Below are positions 1 through 10,004 of a stretch of DNA of 64,000 bases, one piece after another. The stretch lies in contig JACGCK010000007.1 of NCBI GenBank assembly GCA_014925825.1, forward strand, positions 1 to 64,000, given 5' to 3'. The notes under the pieces are model-generated. The model searched no databases. It worked only from the letters and a program-made list of their open reading frames with translations, and was not told the origin of the DNA. The translations under genes were made by a program, and so were the position numbers. Origin of the DNA: Pholiota molesta (taxonomy: Eukaryota > Basidiomycota > Agaricomycetes > Agaricales > Strophariaceae). Position 1 is the stretch's first letter; each line of letters begins with the position of its first letter.

Positions 1-990
1 GGAGACCTCGCCGGTGATGTAGTGTTTACTCACTGGCCGATCAAACCACCACGATAACGAGAGGGTGCGGATGGCAGGGAGGTGGACGTCCGTGAAGAGC
101 GCGCTGAACGGCGTGTGTTTCGAGGAGTGTTCATCCTCGTACATGGCCACGTACAGCGTGGAAAGGTGGGGAAGGGTGATGCTGTTGGGTGGAGCACACC
201 GTTTGTGGTCGGGCGGTTCCGCCATCCCGAAGTTCCCCCATTCCAGTTTAGGGAGTCCGCTGAGGAGGACGAACCAGTACGTGAGGGATGTCTCGATGAT
301 GCCCAACGAGATATGGGTTAGTGTCGAGCAAAACATGGAAAGAACGCCGGGCCTCATTTGAAAATTCTGTTCATGGATGGATATTCGCCGCAAGTTGCAG
401 GCTTGAGAGAGTACTTGGGTTTCAAAAACATAGTAAGCCAACCCCGTGTTGACTGATGGTTCCACTACGTCCCTAACCAGCGTATGCAACTTTGACGGCA
501 CAAACACATAGCCAGCTTTGTTCCTCCTGTAAAGGTACCTCCAGAAGACAGTAGCAAGCGCGAGGTACTGCGCTGATGCTGCGTATTCCAAGACGAAATC
601 CATCCCGCCCTGCGCCAGCTCGCCAATGTATGTTCTGCGGTTGTCGTACCCTTTTTTGACAGAAAGGTGGAGAAACGGAGGTATCGTGCCTTGGTTTTGT
701 CTCCACCACTGTACAAATTCTACTTCGCGTGCGAGCAATTTGTATTCGTGCCATTGTTGGATAACGCAGACGGTGAATGAATAGTGCAAATGAGACCACA
801 ATCTGGGTGACACCAGAGCGACTGTTCGCCAGGAAGAGCAGACTTGGCATAAGAGCAATGGGGCGACCTCGATGTTCGGTTGTCTGTATGCGAGGGCATA
901 TTCCGGGAGACAGTGCACGAAAATCTCCCTAAGAACGTCGTAGTCGATCTTACTGATAGGGCATGCAGATGATGTTGATGAGTCGGCCAT
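1..990 (-). CDS. F-box protein, C-terminally cut by the window edge
   Basis: An uninterrupted minus-strand frame of 330 codons starts at the ATG at 990-988 and leaves the window at base 1. The N terminus (MADSSTSSACPISKIDYDVL) leads into an F-box at about residues 12-75, with the mushroom signature of a Leu/Cys-rich block followed by CSSWRTVALVSPRLWSHL. In this class the F-box binds Skp1 in an SCF ubiquitin ligase and the C-terminal part recruits the substrate. Downstream are leucine-spaced segments (for example LTHISLGIIETSLTYWFVLL) that resemble degenerate LRRs. No intron is needed. The substrate cannot be inferred. The family call is firm from the F-box; the C terminus is missing. Confidence 0.8.
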   Translation of the reverse strand, partial: MADSSTSSACPISKIDYDVLREIFVHCLPEYALAYRQPNIEVAPLLLCQVCSSWRTVALVSPRLWSHLHYSFTVCVIQQWHEYKLLAREVEFVQWWRQNQGTIPPFLHLSVKKGYDNRRTYIGELAQGGMDFVLEYAASAQYLALATVFWRYLYRRNKAGYVFVPSKLHTLVRDVVEPSVNTGLAYYVFETQVLSQACNLRRISIHEQNFQMRPGVLSMFCSTLTHISLGIIETSLTYWFVLLSGLPKLEWGNFGMAEPPDHKRCAPPNSITLPHLSTLYVAMYEDEHSSKHTPFSALFTDVHLPAIRTLSLSWWFDRPVSKHYITGEVS

Positions 991-1721
991 CAGGCTGCTA
1001 CAGGCAGTACAGGAGTTTCGTCGGCGAGGTGGGATGATTATGAAGAGGGCCAGAACGCGAACAGTGGGCATGCGTGTTGCACGCGACAGATAACGGAGGT
1101 CGGCCCAGGGCCGATTGTTTGGATCATGTTTGCCTTTCGTACCAGTCATACATGATAGCCATCCTCGACGTTCAACTTAGGTTCCAAGCTTCATTCCGCG
1201 ATACTTTGGTACAATAATCAAATAACAAAAACTAGGTGCGTGTTGATAAGAATTCAACTGCCAGAGAACTTCATCGAGAAATCCATCTCAGTGGAACACA
1301 TCGATTCCTCAAGTTCGCACAAAGTTCGCAGGCAGAAGAAGTCTTCGAGGAGCCGCATAGCTAAGCCACGCCGCCTTGTTCTACTTCAACCAACGAGCGA
1401 TGTACCAGCTGTTTGTAAGTCTGCATCGACGTCGAACATATTACTTAAACGTCAGTTGACGACCTCTCTGCTTGTTAATAGCGAACAACCAGCCGCGAGA
1501 CCGGGACGCGACGGCCTTCCACCTCTTCGGGCATTGGAACTGACAACATTTTTTCACAACTTCATATCTGCTATCCGACGGGACCTGAGGCGTACATTCT
1601 GAGCATGATCCCAAAAAGCCCAATAACAAAATGGATTTACGCCTACATTACGACTGCTATGTAAACTAATACGAAGGTGTACATATCACGTCGCGTTTTT
1701 CTGATGGGCCGTGACAAAGAT
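991..1721. other. Intergenic, nothing supportable
   Basis: This lies between the start of the left-edge F-box gene and the 3' end of the arabinofuranosidase gene. A 120-codon plus-strand frame (1240-1602) has no recognisable domain and its composition looks random. Confidence 0.5.
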
Positions 1722-3200
1722 TCACGCGAAGCCAGCGCTGACTACCCAGCTCACGTCGTCATTGAACGAAGCGGTAGCATCAAACGCATCTGATCCGCCG
1801 TTACTTGCGGCGTAGAGAATAGCGTTGTAGTGGCGGAAATAGTGGGTGGGATAACTCCACGAGCGAATCGAGTTGCCCTGCCCATTGAGCCCCGCCTGCG
1901 GGCAGTACGTGGCGTCCTCGCCGAAGAGCTTGCTCCCGTCATTGGCGTTCACGTAAAGTTCGAAGCCCGAATGGCGGATGAAGCTCCCGGGCGTGTCGAC
2001 GGACTCGAAAGAGAAGCACGCGCTGTTGCCCAGGCCGGTGCGCACGATCCAGCTGGCCTGCTGCTTCAGCGCGGTGGCGCTCGACGACGAGACGACCTGC
2101 GTATTGACGGTCGCGCCGGTGTGGGCGATGTAGCGCGTCGTGCAGCACGCGGTGGTGGCGCGGAACGAGACGGAGGAGCCGACCGTGAACGCGGGGCCGC
2201 TGGTCAGCGAGGTGGTGGCGTATCCGGCGGCGACGATGTTGGCCTGCACCGCGTTCTCGGTGGCGTCGGACGGGTAGCCGGAGGTCATGACGCCCTCGTA
2301 AAACGTGCCCTGCGCGCCGTTGCTGTTGTCACCGCCGATGCCGAGGATGATCGCGCCTTCCTTCGACATCGGATTGTAGCCCCCGCTGGGGCGCACACCG
2401 CTGTAGAACGTCGATAGGGAACCGGAGGCGGCGTTGCCGCCGCGGATCGCCCATTGATTGGGCTCGCCTTTGACCACCGCGGTTACGAAGCGGGAGGAGA
2501 TCGACTGGTCGGCGGGGTTTGATGACGGGCTGGCACCCGAGAACAGTCCATTCTCGAGGTCCGCCATGATCCAGGGCCCGCTGCCAGAGCCCGAGCCGCC
2601 CCCGGTGCCGAAGTAAATCGCCTCCATGTGGCCGTTGCCCGTGTCGTCGGAGCTGGTCTCAGCGTTGCCGTAGTCGAAGCAGCAGGCGCTGTTGAAGTGC
2701 GTCCCGTCGAAGACGGCGTACATGCCCTCCGGGGCGTCGCCCGTCGCGGTCCCGCTCGCAGCGTTGTTACGGTAGCCCGTGCCCGGCGAGGAGAAGACGC
2801 CGTACGCCTTCTGGCCGTTCAATGTGACGGGCGCACCTGTCGCGCTCGCGAGGTTGTCGATAACGTTGGCTGCGCCGCCGGGCGGCGCCTGGGTGAGGTG
2901 ATTGCCACGCCCGGTCTGGTCGAAGATGGTGGTGATGAGGCAGGTCGTGCTTGCGCAGAAGGAGTCTTGGGCTGCGGCGTTAGCAACGCCGCCAGCGGAG
3001 AGCGTTCCGATGTTGAGCGTGGCGCTGTCGGAGCCGCGTATGACCTGGTAGAGCGAGCCGCTGAAGGCGCTGAAGAGGGCGCGAGTAGTACTGTGCGCAG
3101 CGACGCATGGCGTACCGCCGGAGGCGTAGAGATCGCAGGGCCCTGCGGCGACAAGAGAAACTGTGGCGGCGAGGCCTACTGCGAGGACGTCGGTGCGCAT
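1722..3200 (-). CDS. abfB: Alpha-L-arabinofuranosidase B, GH54 with CBM42
   Basis: This 492-residue secreted enzyme releases terminal alpha-L-arabinofuranosyl groups from arabinan and arabinoxylan outside the cell. Residues 1-20 form a signal peptide (MRTDVLAVGLAATVSLVAAG), with mature PCDLYASGGTPC. The GH54 catalytic domain spans about 21-335 and keeps the nucleophile Glu in MADLENGLF (E216), the acid/base Asp in GIGGDNSN (D291), and the adjacent Cys pair C173-C174 known as a vicinal disulfide in this family. The arabinose-binding CBM42 beta-trefoil fills about 336-492. Length matches characterised fungal AbfB enzymes. The gene has no intron. A TTTAAA-type TATA element lies about 45 bp upstream of the ATG (3243-3251). 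Function is assigned with high confidence from conserved residues. Confidence 0.97.
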   Translation of the reverse strand: MRTDVLAVGLAATVSLVAAGPCDLYASGGTPCVAAHSTTRALFSAFSGSLYQVIRGSDSATLNIGTLSAGGVANAAAQDSFCASTTCLITTIFDQTGRGNHLTQAPPGGAANVIDNLASATGAPVTLNGQKAYGVFSSPGTGYRNNAASGTATGDAPEGMYAVFDGTHFNSACCFDYGNAETSSDDTGNGHMEAIYFGTGGGSGSGSGPWIMADLENGLFSGASPSSNPADQSISSRFVTAVVKGEPNQWAIRGGNAASGSLSTFYSGVRPSGGYNPMSKEGAIILGIGGDNSNGAQGTFYEGVMTSGYPSDATENAVQANIVAAGYATTSLTSGPAFTVGSSVSFRATTACCTTRYIAHTGATVNTQVVSSSSATALKQQASWIVRTGLGNSACFSFESVDTPGSFIRHSGFELYVNANDGSKLFGEDATYCPQAGLNGQGNSIRSWSYPTHYFRHYNAILYAASNGGSDAFDATASFNDDVSWVVSAGFA

Positions 3201-3242
3201 ATTTGATCACTTCGTGTGGGGACTCTGAGCATACATCATCGC

Positions 3243-3251
3243 CTTTTAAAT
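3243..3251 (-). promoter_or_regulatory. Candidate TATA element of the arabinofuranosidase gene
   Basis: Read on the minus strand this is ATTTAAAAG, 43-51 bases upstream of the ATG at 3200. The position suits a fungal core promoter. Based on sequence and spacing only. Confidence 0.4.
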
Positions 3252-3809
3252 CACTTAGACGGCTCAGTTCAAGTGTATCCCGTGTCTAAAGGCTATGTCC
3301 TGGAGAAGCGAGCGCGCATGGGACGAAGGGGTGTGACTTCATTGCATCATCATGGGGGTCGATGGAGAAGTTGAAGAGGTGGGGTAACACATGCGATCAG
3401 CCTACATGTGACGACACAAGCTGTGCAGTGCCCCTGGGAACCAGGATCAAGCCAGCATCTTTGCGTTCTTTTCCAAACTTACTCTGTCAATCCTACTGGA
3501 TATCATCTGTTCGTTAATCCTTATTCACGGGCCCGATGTATCCTTGAACGTTTCTGTCAGCTAAGCTCGTCTGCTCAGGAACGCAGTTGTGCGAACAGGC
3601 AAATTTTCGGTTGATTTTTTGGGTCAGGTGAGGACGAGTTGAAGGTCAACTGCAGCGAGGGGATGGCAGCGAGCTCGTTCAGCTACCGCAGCCTCAGACA
3701 AACGAGGCGTTCACGGTCATATCCTGCTGGGATGATAAAGCGGTGACAGACGATGCCCGCGCTTCAGAAGAGTACACGCAGAGCATACACAACAGATCGA
3801 GCTAGCATC

Positions 3810-4260
3810 TGGGCAGGTCGTACGACTCGTACCGCTTGAGGTGTTGCCGCCTGAAACGCTGGCACAGGGCATCGTAAAACCCCAGCTCGCATTCCGCCCT
3901 AACGAAAAACTAGACTAAACGAGAGAAGATCTAAAAAAGCCATAGATACACACCTAAACCGCATCGTCGACCCATGTTTGGCCTCCCATGGCATACTCTT
4001 CTCCGTCGCCAGCGGACGCACGAATGCCTGCATCCCCGCCTCCCGAACCCTGCGCATCGCATGGCGCGCTCTCCACGAGCTCCTCCACGTCCAGCCTCGC
4101 GTCGCCGACGTGGTCATTCGACGACAGCTTGGCCCTGTCGAACACAAGTATCACGAACGGCAGCTCTCCTGCATGCGGGGCCAACGAATTGCGGTCACTG
4201 CCTCTCTCAGCGCGTATGACGAGCACTCTAGGCGGGCGCGCCGCGGATTCGAGCACGCGT
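3810..4260 (-). pseudogene. Relic of phosphatidylserine decarboxylase 2 (C2 / EF-hand-proximal region)
   Basis: Three minus-strand segments in different frames line up with the Psd2-type decarboxylase of endomembranes: AKLSSNDHVGDARLDVEELV (end of a calcium-binding C2 domain, about 4075-4135), MPWEAKHGSTMRFR (about 3960-4005), and ALCQRFRRQHLKRYESYDL (about 3814-3872). A plausible intron (GTGTGT...TTAG, about 3904-3955) still separates the last two. A frameshift separates the C2 piece from MPWEAKH, and a stop follows ESYDLPRC. No proenzyme cleavage motif or catalytic half is present. It is an intron-containing segmental relic, not a retrocopy. Family recognised from memory of conserved motifs. 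Confidence 0.65.
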
Positions 4261-4891
4261 CTGATCTTGGTGCCTTTTGGCGGGGACGAAAGATGAGAGA
4301 AGGAAGACTGATTGCACAGGGATTCGTCGAGATGTGGGACACGTCGCGAACTCCTAGATATTATAGCTCGGATCGCAGGACACGAGGAACCTCGAGAGCT
4401 CGACGCATTCACCACTTGTGCGCCCAGTCGCAGCGTGTTCCGCCCACGCTCGCTGTATTCGCCTGATCACGTCCGTGACTTTATCCCCTTTGTTCCAACC
4501 TACATACTCCTTCTACAGCATGCGTGGCAGGAGGTGGACGCGAGGCGAACGAGAATTGTGAGGTGAGGTCAGGCAGGCATTGGGCGGGAGATGGTGGCAA
4601 AAGTCAAGGAGGCTGACGAAGAGTCGATAGGGTGCTTGAAGGCGGCGTTGGCGCGAGTCGTAACAGTGACAGGATCAACGGGCGGGTGTAGGCGGGAGAG
4701 GGCTTGCGAGTGCGGTCGCGGTAGGTTGGCAACGGTTTGGATGGACAGGATTGGATGTGGGATCTGGACGTCGCCGCGTGAAGCACTGGTGTTGGCAAGA
4801 AACGTACGTGTAGTTATTGGTAAGTCGAGTCTACATGCAGATGTTAGCGTTCTGAAAGAAGAAGAAAATACGAAGGCTTACCAAACAGCGC

Positions 4892-5089
4892 TTTGTCGAC
4901 GAAGAGACACTCAACACTCGCCTCAACGTCGAGGCTCGACGTGCAGCATTCCTTCCTCAAGGCCTCATCTACGACATTACCACCCCCCTCGATCATTGCC
5001 TTCGCCGCTACATTCCCCCCATCCCATCCCATCGCATCTCACACCGCCCTGACACCTCCACCAACTTCATCGATGTACTCCGTGCTTGA
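4892..5089 (+). pseudogene. Protein-like segment, unassigned
   Basis: A 66-codon frame begins around FVDEETLNTRLNVEARRAAF, continues through ITTPLDHCLRRYIPP, and ends at a stop (5087-5089). The composition is protein-like, unlike surrounding frames, and it has no start codon of its own. It may be a surviving last exon of a decayed gene. I do not recognise the family. Confidence 0.3.
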
Positions 5090-6611
5090 CGTTCTGCGCT
5101 CTCAATGCTCGCGCCCCTTAACGTAAACTGCGCCGAGATTAAGTCCTTAGTTTCGTTGCGCTCCTGTAGTTCGGCATGATATATGGAGTCCGACGACGTG
5201 AGATGAAGCCTTCGCGAAGATCGAGAGCCACCGCGCGAGCTGGTGGGTAGGCGCCAGGAACAGCCTACAGGGATTCAACGCGTGCAACAAGGGGGATGTC
5301 GCCTGGGCTTCAGAGGACAGGGTTGCGAGATAGGGTTGCGAGATGTTCTGTTCCTGCGCATTCGGCGGCCTTGGTGCCCCATAGCAACAGCGAGAGGAAC
5401 CGATAAACTTCCCAGCGCCAGTCTCGCAGTCAAAAGGAAATGCTTCCATCCGCGGCGCCCTCGGTAAATCTCGACAGAAGGCAGTTGGCGTCGGGTGATG
5501 AAGAAATTTGGCGAATATTTTTTTCAGGGCGGAAACGATGCCGGGAGGAGAGGGTGGAAATAGTTGTCGAGATATTAGGGGTACCATATGTGTTTTCTTC
5601 GAGGGCCGAGCTCTGTCTCCCCGTAGTGCGTTCCCGAATGACGTAGACGGCAGGAAGATGTGTCGTACCGGCGAGGGAAGGAGGTACGCACGACGTGCGG
5701 TGCTCAATAACGAGAGGGTCGGAACGAGTCACGATTCGACTCGGCGCCGTTCGCAGAGGGGTATTGGGGTAGACGGCGATGCAACCGCGGTAAATTCACT
5801 GTGTCTTCGCAGTCAGACCACCCCACCCATGGTATCTATCCAACTCACGTTCGCCCATAAATGCCTTGCGTAAGAGGGTGGCCCATGCCGGATGGTGGTG
5901 TCTGGGCCTCGATTTGCCCATCCAGGCGTGGCAGCGGTGGAGGTCGATACTCCTGTTTGGTGCGACTATAGGCGCCTGTTCGGAATGGGGCAACGTGTCG
6001 CATGTGAAATCGACGCGAGAGGCTCTTATGTTGAGAGACGCTTCTTCCATTCGCAATCTACACCATGTAGACGTATCTGTGACTACCTCCTGCGGCTGGG
6101 AGACATGGTCTATCATACAAAGGAAATATGAGATGTGTTGAAAATGACGTGAAAAAAAAAATACGCACCAAATCAGTTCCCCAACAAGACGACCCTATGT
6201 CGCAACAGATCCCTTCTAAAACCCATCCTAGTGGAGTGTTCATGGGAGTAATGAGAGATGCTAGAGTGTTTGGAATGTTTGGAAGTTGAGTTGAAGGGTT
6301 TACAGGAATTTACTTCGCCATCGACATTGGTCAAGGTCAAGAAGGAAGCGTCACAGGTGTTCATTTTCAATCACATACATAACGTGACTTGCGGCGCGCG
6401 GAGGAAGCGCGCCGGTGGCTCCAGCAAGCGTCCAAAATCCACACCACGTCTTGCTCGGCTTCCTTCTGCCCACTGCTTTGTTTGGCTCGCTGTTCCATTC
6501 TATCCCACAAGTAGTTTGCAGACGATCTCCTCTCAGAGCTCGCTGCTTGGGGACGCACGAATTCATATCGACCGACAACGAACTTGCTAGCACTCCAAGA
6601 CAGACACTGCG
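5090..6611. other. Gene-free stretch, decayed sequence
   Basis: Frames up to 186 codons occur (5147-5707 minus), but none shows a domain, consistent splice sites or protein-like composition. No repeat was recognised. Confidence 0.4.
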
Positions 6612-7145
6612 ATGATGGACGCCGTCGTCCCGTCTAAAATCATCTCAGAGCTCACCCAGATTCTGTCGAATCTAGATGCTAGGCGACAACGAGATTCGGG
6701 CTAGGTGAGTACGGCAGCTACAGCTCTCAGGCTTGTCTACTTATGACGCCACAGTGCGGAGAAGGTGGTGACCGAGCGCTTGGCGCATACGCCTGAGCTG
6801 TGCCTTCTAGCGCTCGCCCAGCTCTCGATTACGGCGGATACTGAAGTGGTACGTCGATATTTCTCTCGTGTTTATATACACAGCGCGAGATGCTGATTTG
6901 TGCTTCCCTTGTTCTGGCACCAGTAGCGATACCCTCGTCGACGATCGTTCCGAGCACATTCGACGCGTCCATCGCTCAGAACGGCATCACCTCAGGCAAA
7001 AGGTGAGTACAAAAATTCACATTTCAGCGACGGCTTTCTAAGATGGCGCTGAATAAATAGGCGCGTGTTGGACGATATTTCTGGACGCTCTGTAAGGAAA
7101 GGCAGGAAGGCGGACAAAAAACGAGCCACAACTCGAAATCTTCGG
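6612..7145 (+). pseudogene. Relic of importin-5/Kap121-type karyopherin N terminus
   Basis: The frame from 6612 starts MMDAVVPSKIISELTQILSN and, after a one-base shift near 6675, reads LGDNEIRAS. A canonical intron (GTGAGT...CACAG, about 6703-6751) then joins it to AEKVVTERLAHTPELCLLAL and LAQLSITADTEVV. This is the first HEAT repeat of importin-beta-3/Kap121 proteins, which carry cargo into the nucleus. Further introns with intact GT/AG sites follow, but only about 120 residues can be matched against more than 1000 in the family. The next exon, at 7208, reads an unrelated frame. A truncated, frameshifted copy directly upstream of F-box gene A. Confidence 0.6.
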
Positions 7146-7207
7146 TAAGCTTTATATGCTCGTCTCGAAGTGTATTGCACGACTGATTTACGCCTTACTT
7201 TACTAAG

Positions 7208-7570
7208 AGTACCCATCGATTGGTTTGCACCACCGCCTATGGTTATCGTTCGCGTCGCGTCAATCTCCACCACGTCGGCGCCACCGTTACGCGCCTAAAT
7301 ATACATCGCGGTCTGCAAGATCTCACCGGCGGCGCTTCAGGCTCGATGACGCAGAAGGCCAATGGATCGGCCTCCAGCTCCGAGATACGCTGTTCGTCCT
7401 TTTCTGATGAGCAAGCTCATGCGCAAGATGCCATGGAGATTCTTGATAACGAGGCAGAGGTGGACGTGGCAAATGCGATGGCGAGGATCCAATTAAGCGG
7501 AAAAAGCATTCGTTTGGGTGATGTTGAAGATGTCATTGTTAGCCTGCATACGGAGATTTTTTCACTGTAG
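7208..7570 (+). CDS. Hypothetical coding segment shared by both duplication arms
   Basis: An open frame reads YGYRSRRVNLHHVGATVTRL and then RGLQDLTGGASGSMTQKANG, ending in DVEDVIVSLHTEIFSL and a stop at 7568-7570. The same frame stays open in arm B (20674-20856 and upstream) with mostly conservative changes, so it may be or have been coding. It follows an intron acceptor (TACTAAG, about 7207) of the importin relic. The importin frame itself has stops here, so this is either a fused new 3' part or a separate remnant. Family unknown. Confidence 0.35.
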   Translation, partial: STHRLVCTTAYGYRSRRVNLHHVGATVTRLNIHRGLQDLTGGASGSMTQKANGSASSSEIRCSSFSDEQAHAQDAMEILDNEAEVDVANAMARIQLSGKSIRLGDVEDVIVSLHTEIFSL

Positions 7571-7790
7571 CGAGGGGTGATGACTTGCTTCTTGTACACT
7601 TACCTTCTCTACGCATACGCATCTGACATGTGCATGTTGTATTCTTACTACTATTAGCATAAACGTTCTTATCAGCTGACAGACGAAAGCTGTGGCGGAT
7701 AAGGGATACACAGCGTACTCCCACAGTGATCGTGTCCACTGTTGACGGTCTTCCTTCATCCAACACCACCCTTGACTACTCTCTTTCCAA

Positions 7791-9790
7791 ATGGCGAACG
7801 ACATCCTCGGTATACCAGAAGAGCTCCTCATCAAAATACTCGCCAACCTCGATGCCGTTGCTCTCACTCGCTGCGCCATGGTATTATGATAGTCTCTTCC
7901 TTACGTGAAAAAATATTGAAATCGCAAGGGCAGACCTGCACATCAGTCTCTGAAACAGTCAAGAGCTCGTCGCTGTTAGCCTACACCATCCAGCTGCACT
8001 TCAACGGCGTCTGTACCACCGGCAAATCCGTTACCCAGCCTTATCACGAACTCATCGATCTACTTTTGCACCGTCGGCAGGCGCAAATGTTCCCGAAGTG
8101 GACCATCAACACGACTCTGCAGATGCGGTGTACTTGTTTCTCATCTGACCTTTCGGGTAGCATATTTTTCAGCACGGATACCAAAAATCTCGAGCTCGGC
8201 GTGCTTCCCACTTTTGGCAGCGCCAACGAACCAGGCGTTCTGTCCAAAAGCCTGGAAAAACCTGATTTTTCGGTTAGCAGGTTCGCAGTTGATGTGTCGC
8301 AGAATTTGATAGTGATGATAGAAGACGACTCTGAGATGTGAGTATCATGTATCGCTGTTCCCCTTCGATGTATCTATCTAGACTTCTCGACAGAATGTCA
8401 TCGAGGACTGACACTCGTGTCGTCAACATCCACATTCGCACTCTCATGGATACTCCGCACCCACTAGCGCTCCAGGATCATCTACAGTTCATTGTCGAGC
8501 CTGATGAGTCGGGCAACACTGCTGACAATGCCTCTATACAAATCGCACGCAACATCCTATCGTTCTTTTTCTGCTCCGACCAAGAGTTCGGGCAGAGTGA
8601 GCCCCGAGTGCTGATATGGGATTGGGTCACATCGGACTTGCTATTGGTGCGCTGATACGTCCCACATATTCGGAGCCTATTTGATGAATTGTGGATTGCT
8701 CAGGATTCCGCCACCTCCTCCCCCCCGTTGCTCCCCTCATGGCGGTCTGACTTCGCTCTCCTCGATGCCACGTATTTCTTCGTAACATGTGCGTCCAACT
8801 CCGGGTCCATCAAACTGTACAAACTTGCACGCTCTCCCGCATCCACTGCCCACGCCGTCCACCTTGCGACACTTCATCTTCCTCCGATTGGTCTTCACGT
8901 CGAGATCGAACGCATCGTCTCTCACGCTGGGGGTATCGAAGCACTTCCGCTCCCCCACACCCCGTTCGCAGTACACGATGACGACCGTCTACATGTGTTC
9001 ACGATAGAGTACATCTACAGCGACCCTGCACAGGCGCATAACATGCAGCGGTCACGGTTGGCGTACCTCAACCTATTTGTGCATCAGCGCGTGCTGACAA
9101 GGTATTGCACGCAACGGGGGCGCAGTCGGGATACTATGCCTCTGGACATCCCATGGGCGGCATGGGGCCCACCCAACACGAAGATCATCTACCCCGCCCG
9201 CTTCAGCGGAGAACACTCGGGGTGATCCTGTTCACTTGCTCTTCGAACGCGTACATTTAATTGACTATTTTATCCGCATTTTATTCGCAGTACAAGGACT
9301 GTTCATGGCCAACGCGTAGTGCACTCGCGCGTTGACAGGCCTGCGCACGGTTTTCACGGGCTTGACCTTGTGCCCACCTATGATTCTGTCGAGGTCCTTG
9401 ATTTCTCCTTGGCAGCGGTGTTATCCGCCGGCGGCGTTCTACCGATGCCTCAATCATCTTCGGAGGGGCACTTCCCGGGGAAACTGTTGTCATCGAGCAA
9501 GCTCGGTGCTTCGCAGTGTCCTCTTTTCGCGGACGACGTGGAGACGCGTCTTCCTTGCGTATCCTTCACGGCGAAACTCGACCGTAGGTATGCGAAGTTT
9601 ATGATCTATGCAGACGGCGTTGTCGGTTTAAATGTAAGTTTATCATTCTCTCCACCCGGGCTCATGCTATTGCTTTTGTCAATTTCGAATACAGTTTGAA
9701 ATGCTGTTATTGACATCTCGTTTCTTCTAGTTCCCTTCCGACCTGTTGACTATGGCGTTGGCTGCGTGTTTAGACGTATACACCATCTAA
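7791..9790 (+). CDS. F-box protein A, six exons
   Basis: Exons are 7791-7880, 7934-8337, 8394-8646, 8704-9221, 9291-9633 and 9731-9790. All junctions are GT-AG, phases agree, and the product is 555 residues. Residues 1-30 (MANDILGIPEELLIKILANL...) form the F-box core, followed by a long region with beta-rich repeats such as PRVLIWDWVTSDLL and SGSIKLYKLA, as in F-box proteins with propeller-like C termini. In this family the F-box engages Skp1 and the C-terminal part binds substrate. A closely matching paralogue with the same six exons lies inverted at 18377-20352, which supports every splice choice. Substrate unknown. Expression cannot be judged from sequence. Confidence 0.85.
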
Positions 9791-9838
9791 CGTGACAACG
9801 ACGCACGCAATGAAAGTTTAGTGCATCAGGAGGAACTG

Positions 9839-10004
9839 CGCGCTCGTTGCGTGCAATATCTTTTCATCATGCGCTGAAGTATACGTATCATTCCCCTATT
9901 CCTATAAATTTGTAGATCAACGTGTAGATCAAGTGTAGGTCTGCCCTAGCGAATTCAATCACGTTCCAGAACGTATATCATACTTAGTACCATGGAGCTG
10001 CGTG
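9839..10004 (-). pseudogene. Mosaic F-box gene fragment (exon 1/intron 1 next to exon 4 piece)
   Basis: On the minus strand, the end of exon 1, intron 1 and the start of exon 2 of the F-box A/B gene (AGGGCAGACCT at the acceptor) lie only some 60 bases before a piece resembling the exon 4 motif LTRYCTQR. The middle of the gene is missing. The same mosaic occurs at 17456-17640. Confidence 0.6.

Larger units (their letters stand above)
6925..9830. repeat. Arm A of an inverted segmental duplication
   Basis: Read on the plus strand, this segment matches the minus strand of 18345-21262 almost throughout, including intron sequences, splice sites and the 3' flank after the F-box stop codon. It holds the tail of the importin relic, a short open segment and F-box gene A. 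Homology starts within the importin relic (GCATCACCTC...CAAAAGG) and fades about 40 bases after the F-box stop. Confidence 0.9.

Noticed and set aside
1830..3206. Plus-strand frames of 195 and 192 codons.
   Set aside because: Antisense of the arabinofuranosidase gene, which has complete catalytic residues on the minus strand.
5147..5707. Minus-strand frame of 186 codons as a gene.
   Set aside because: No domain, no splice support, low-complexity composition, and no start context better than chance.
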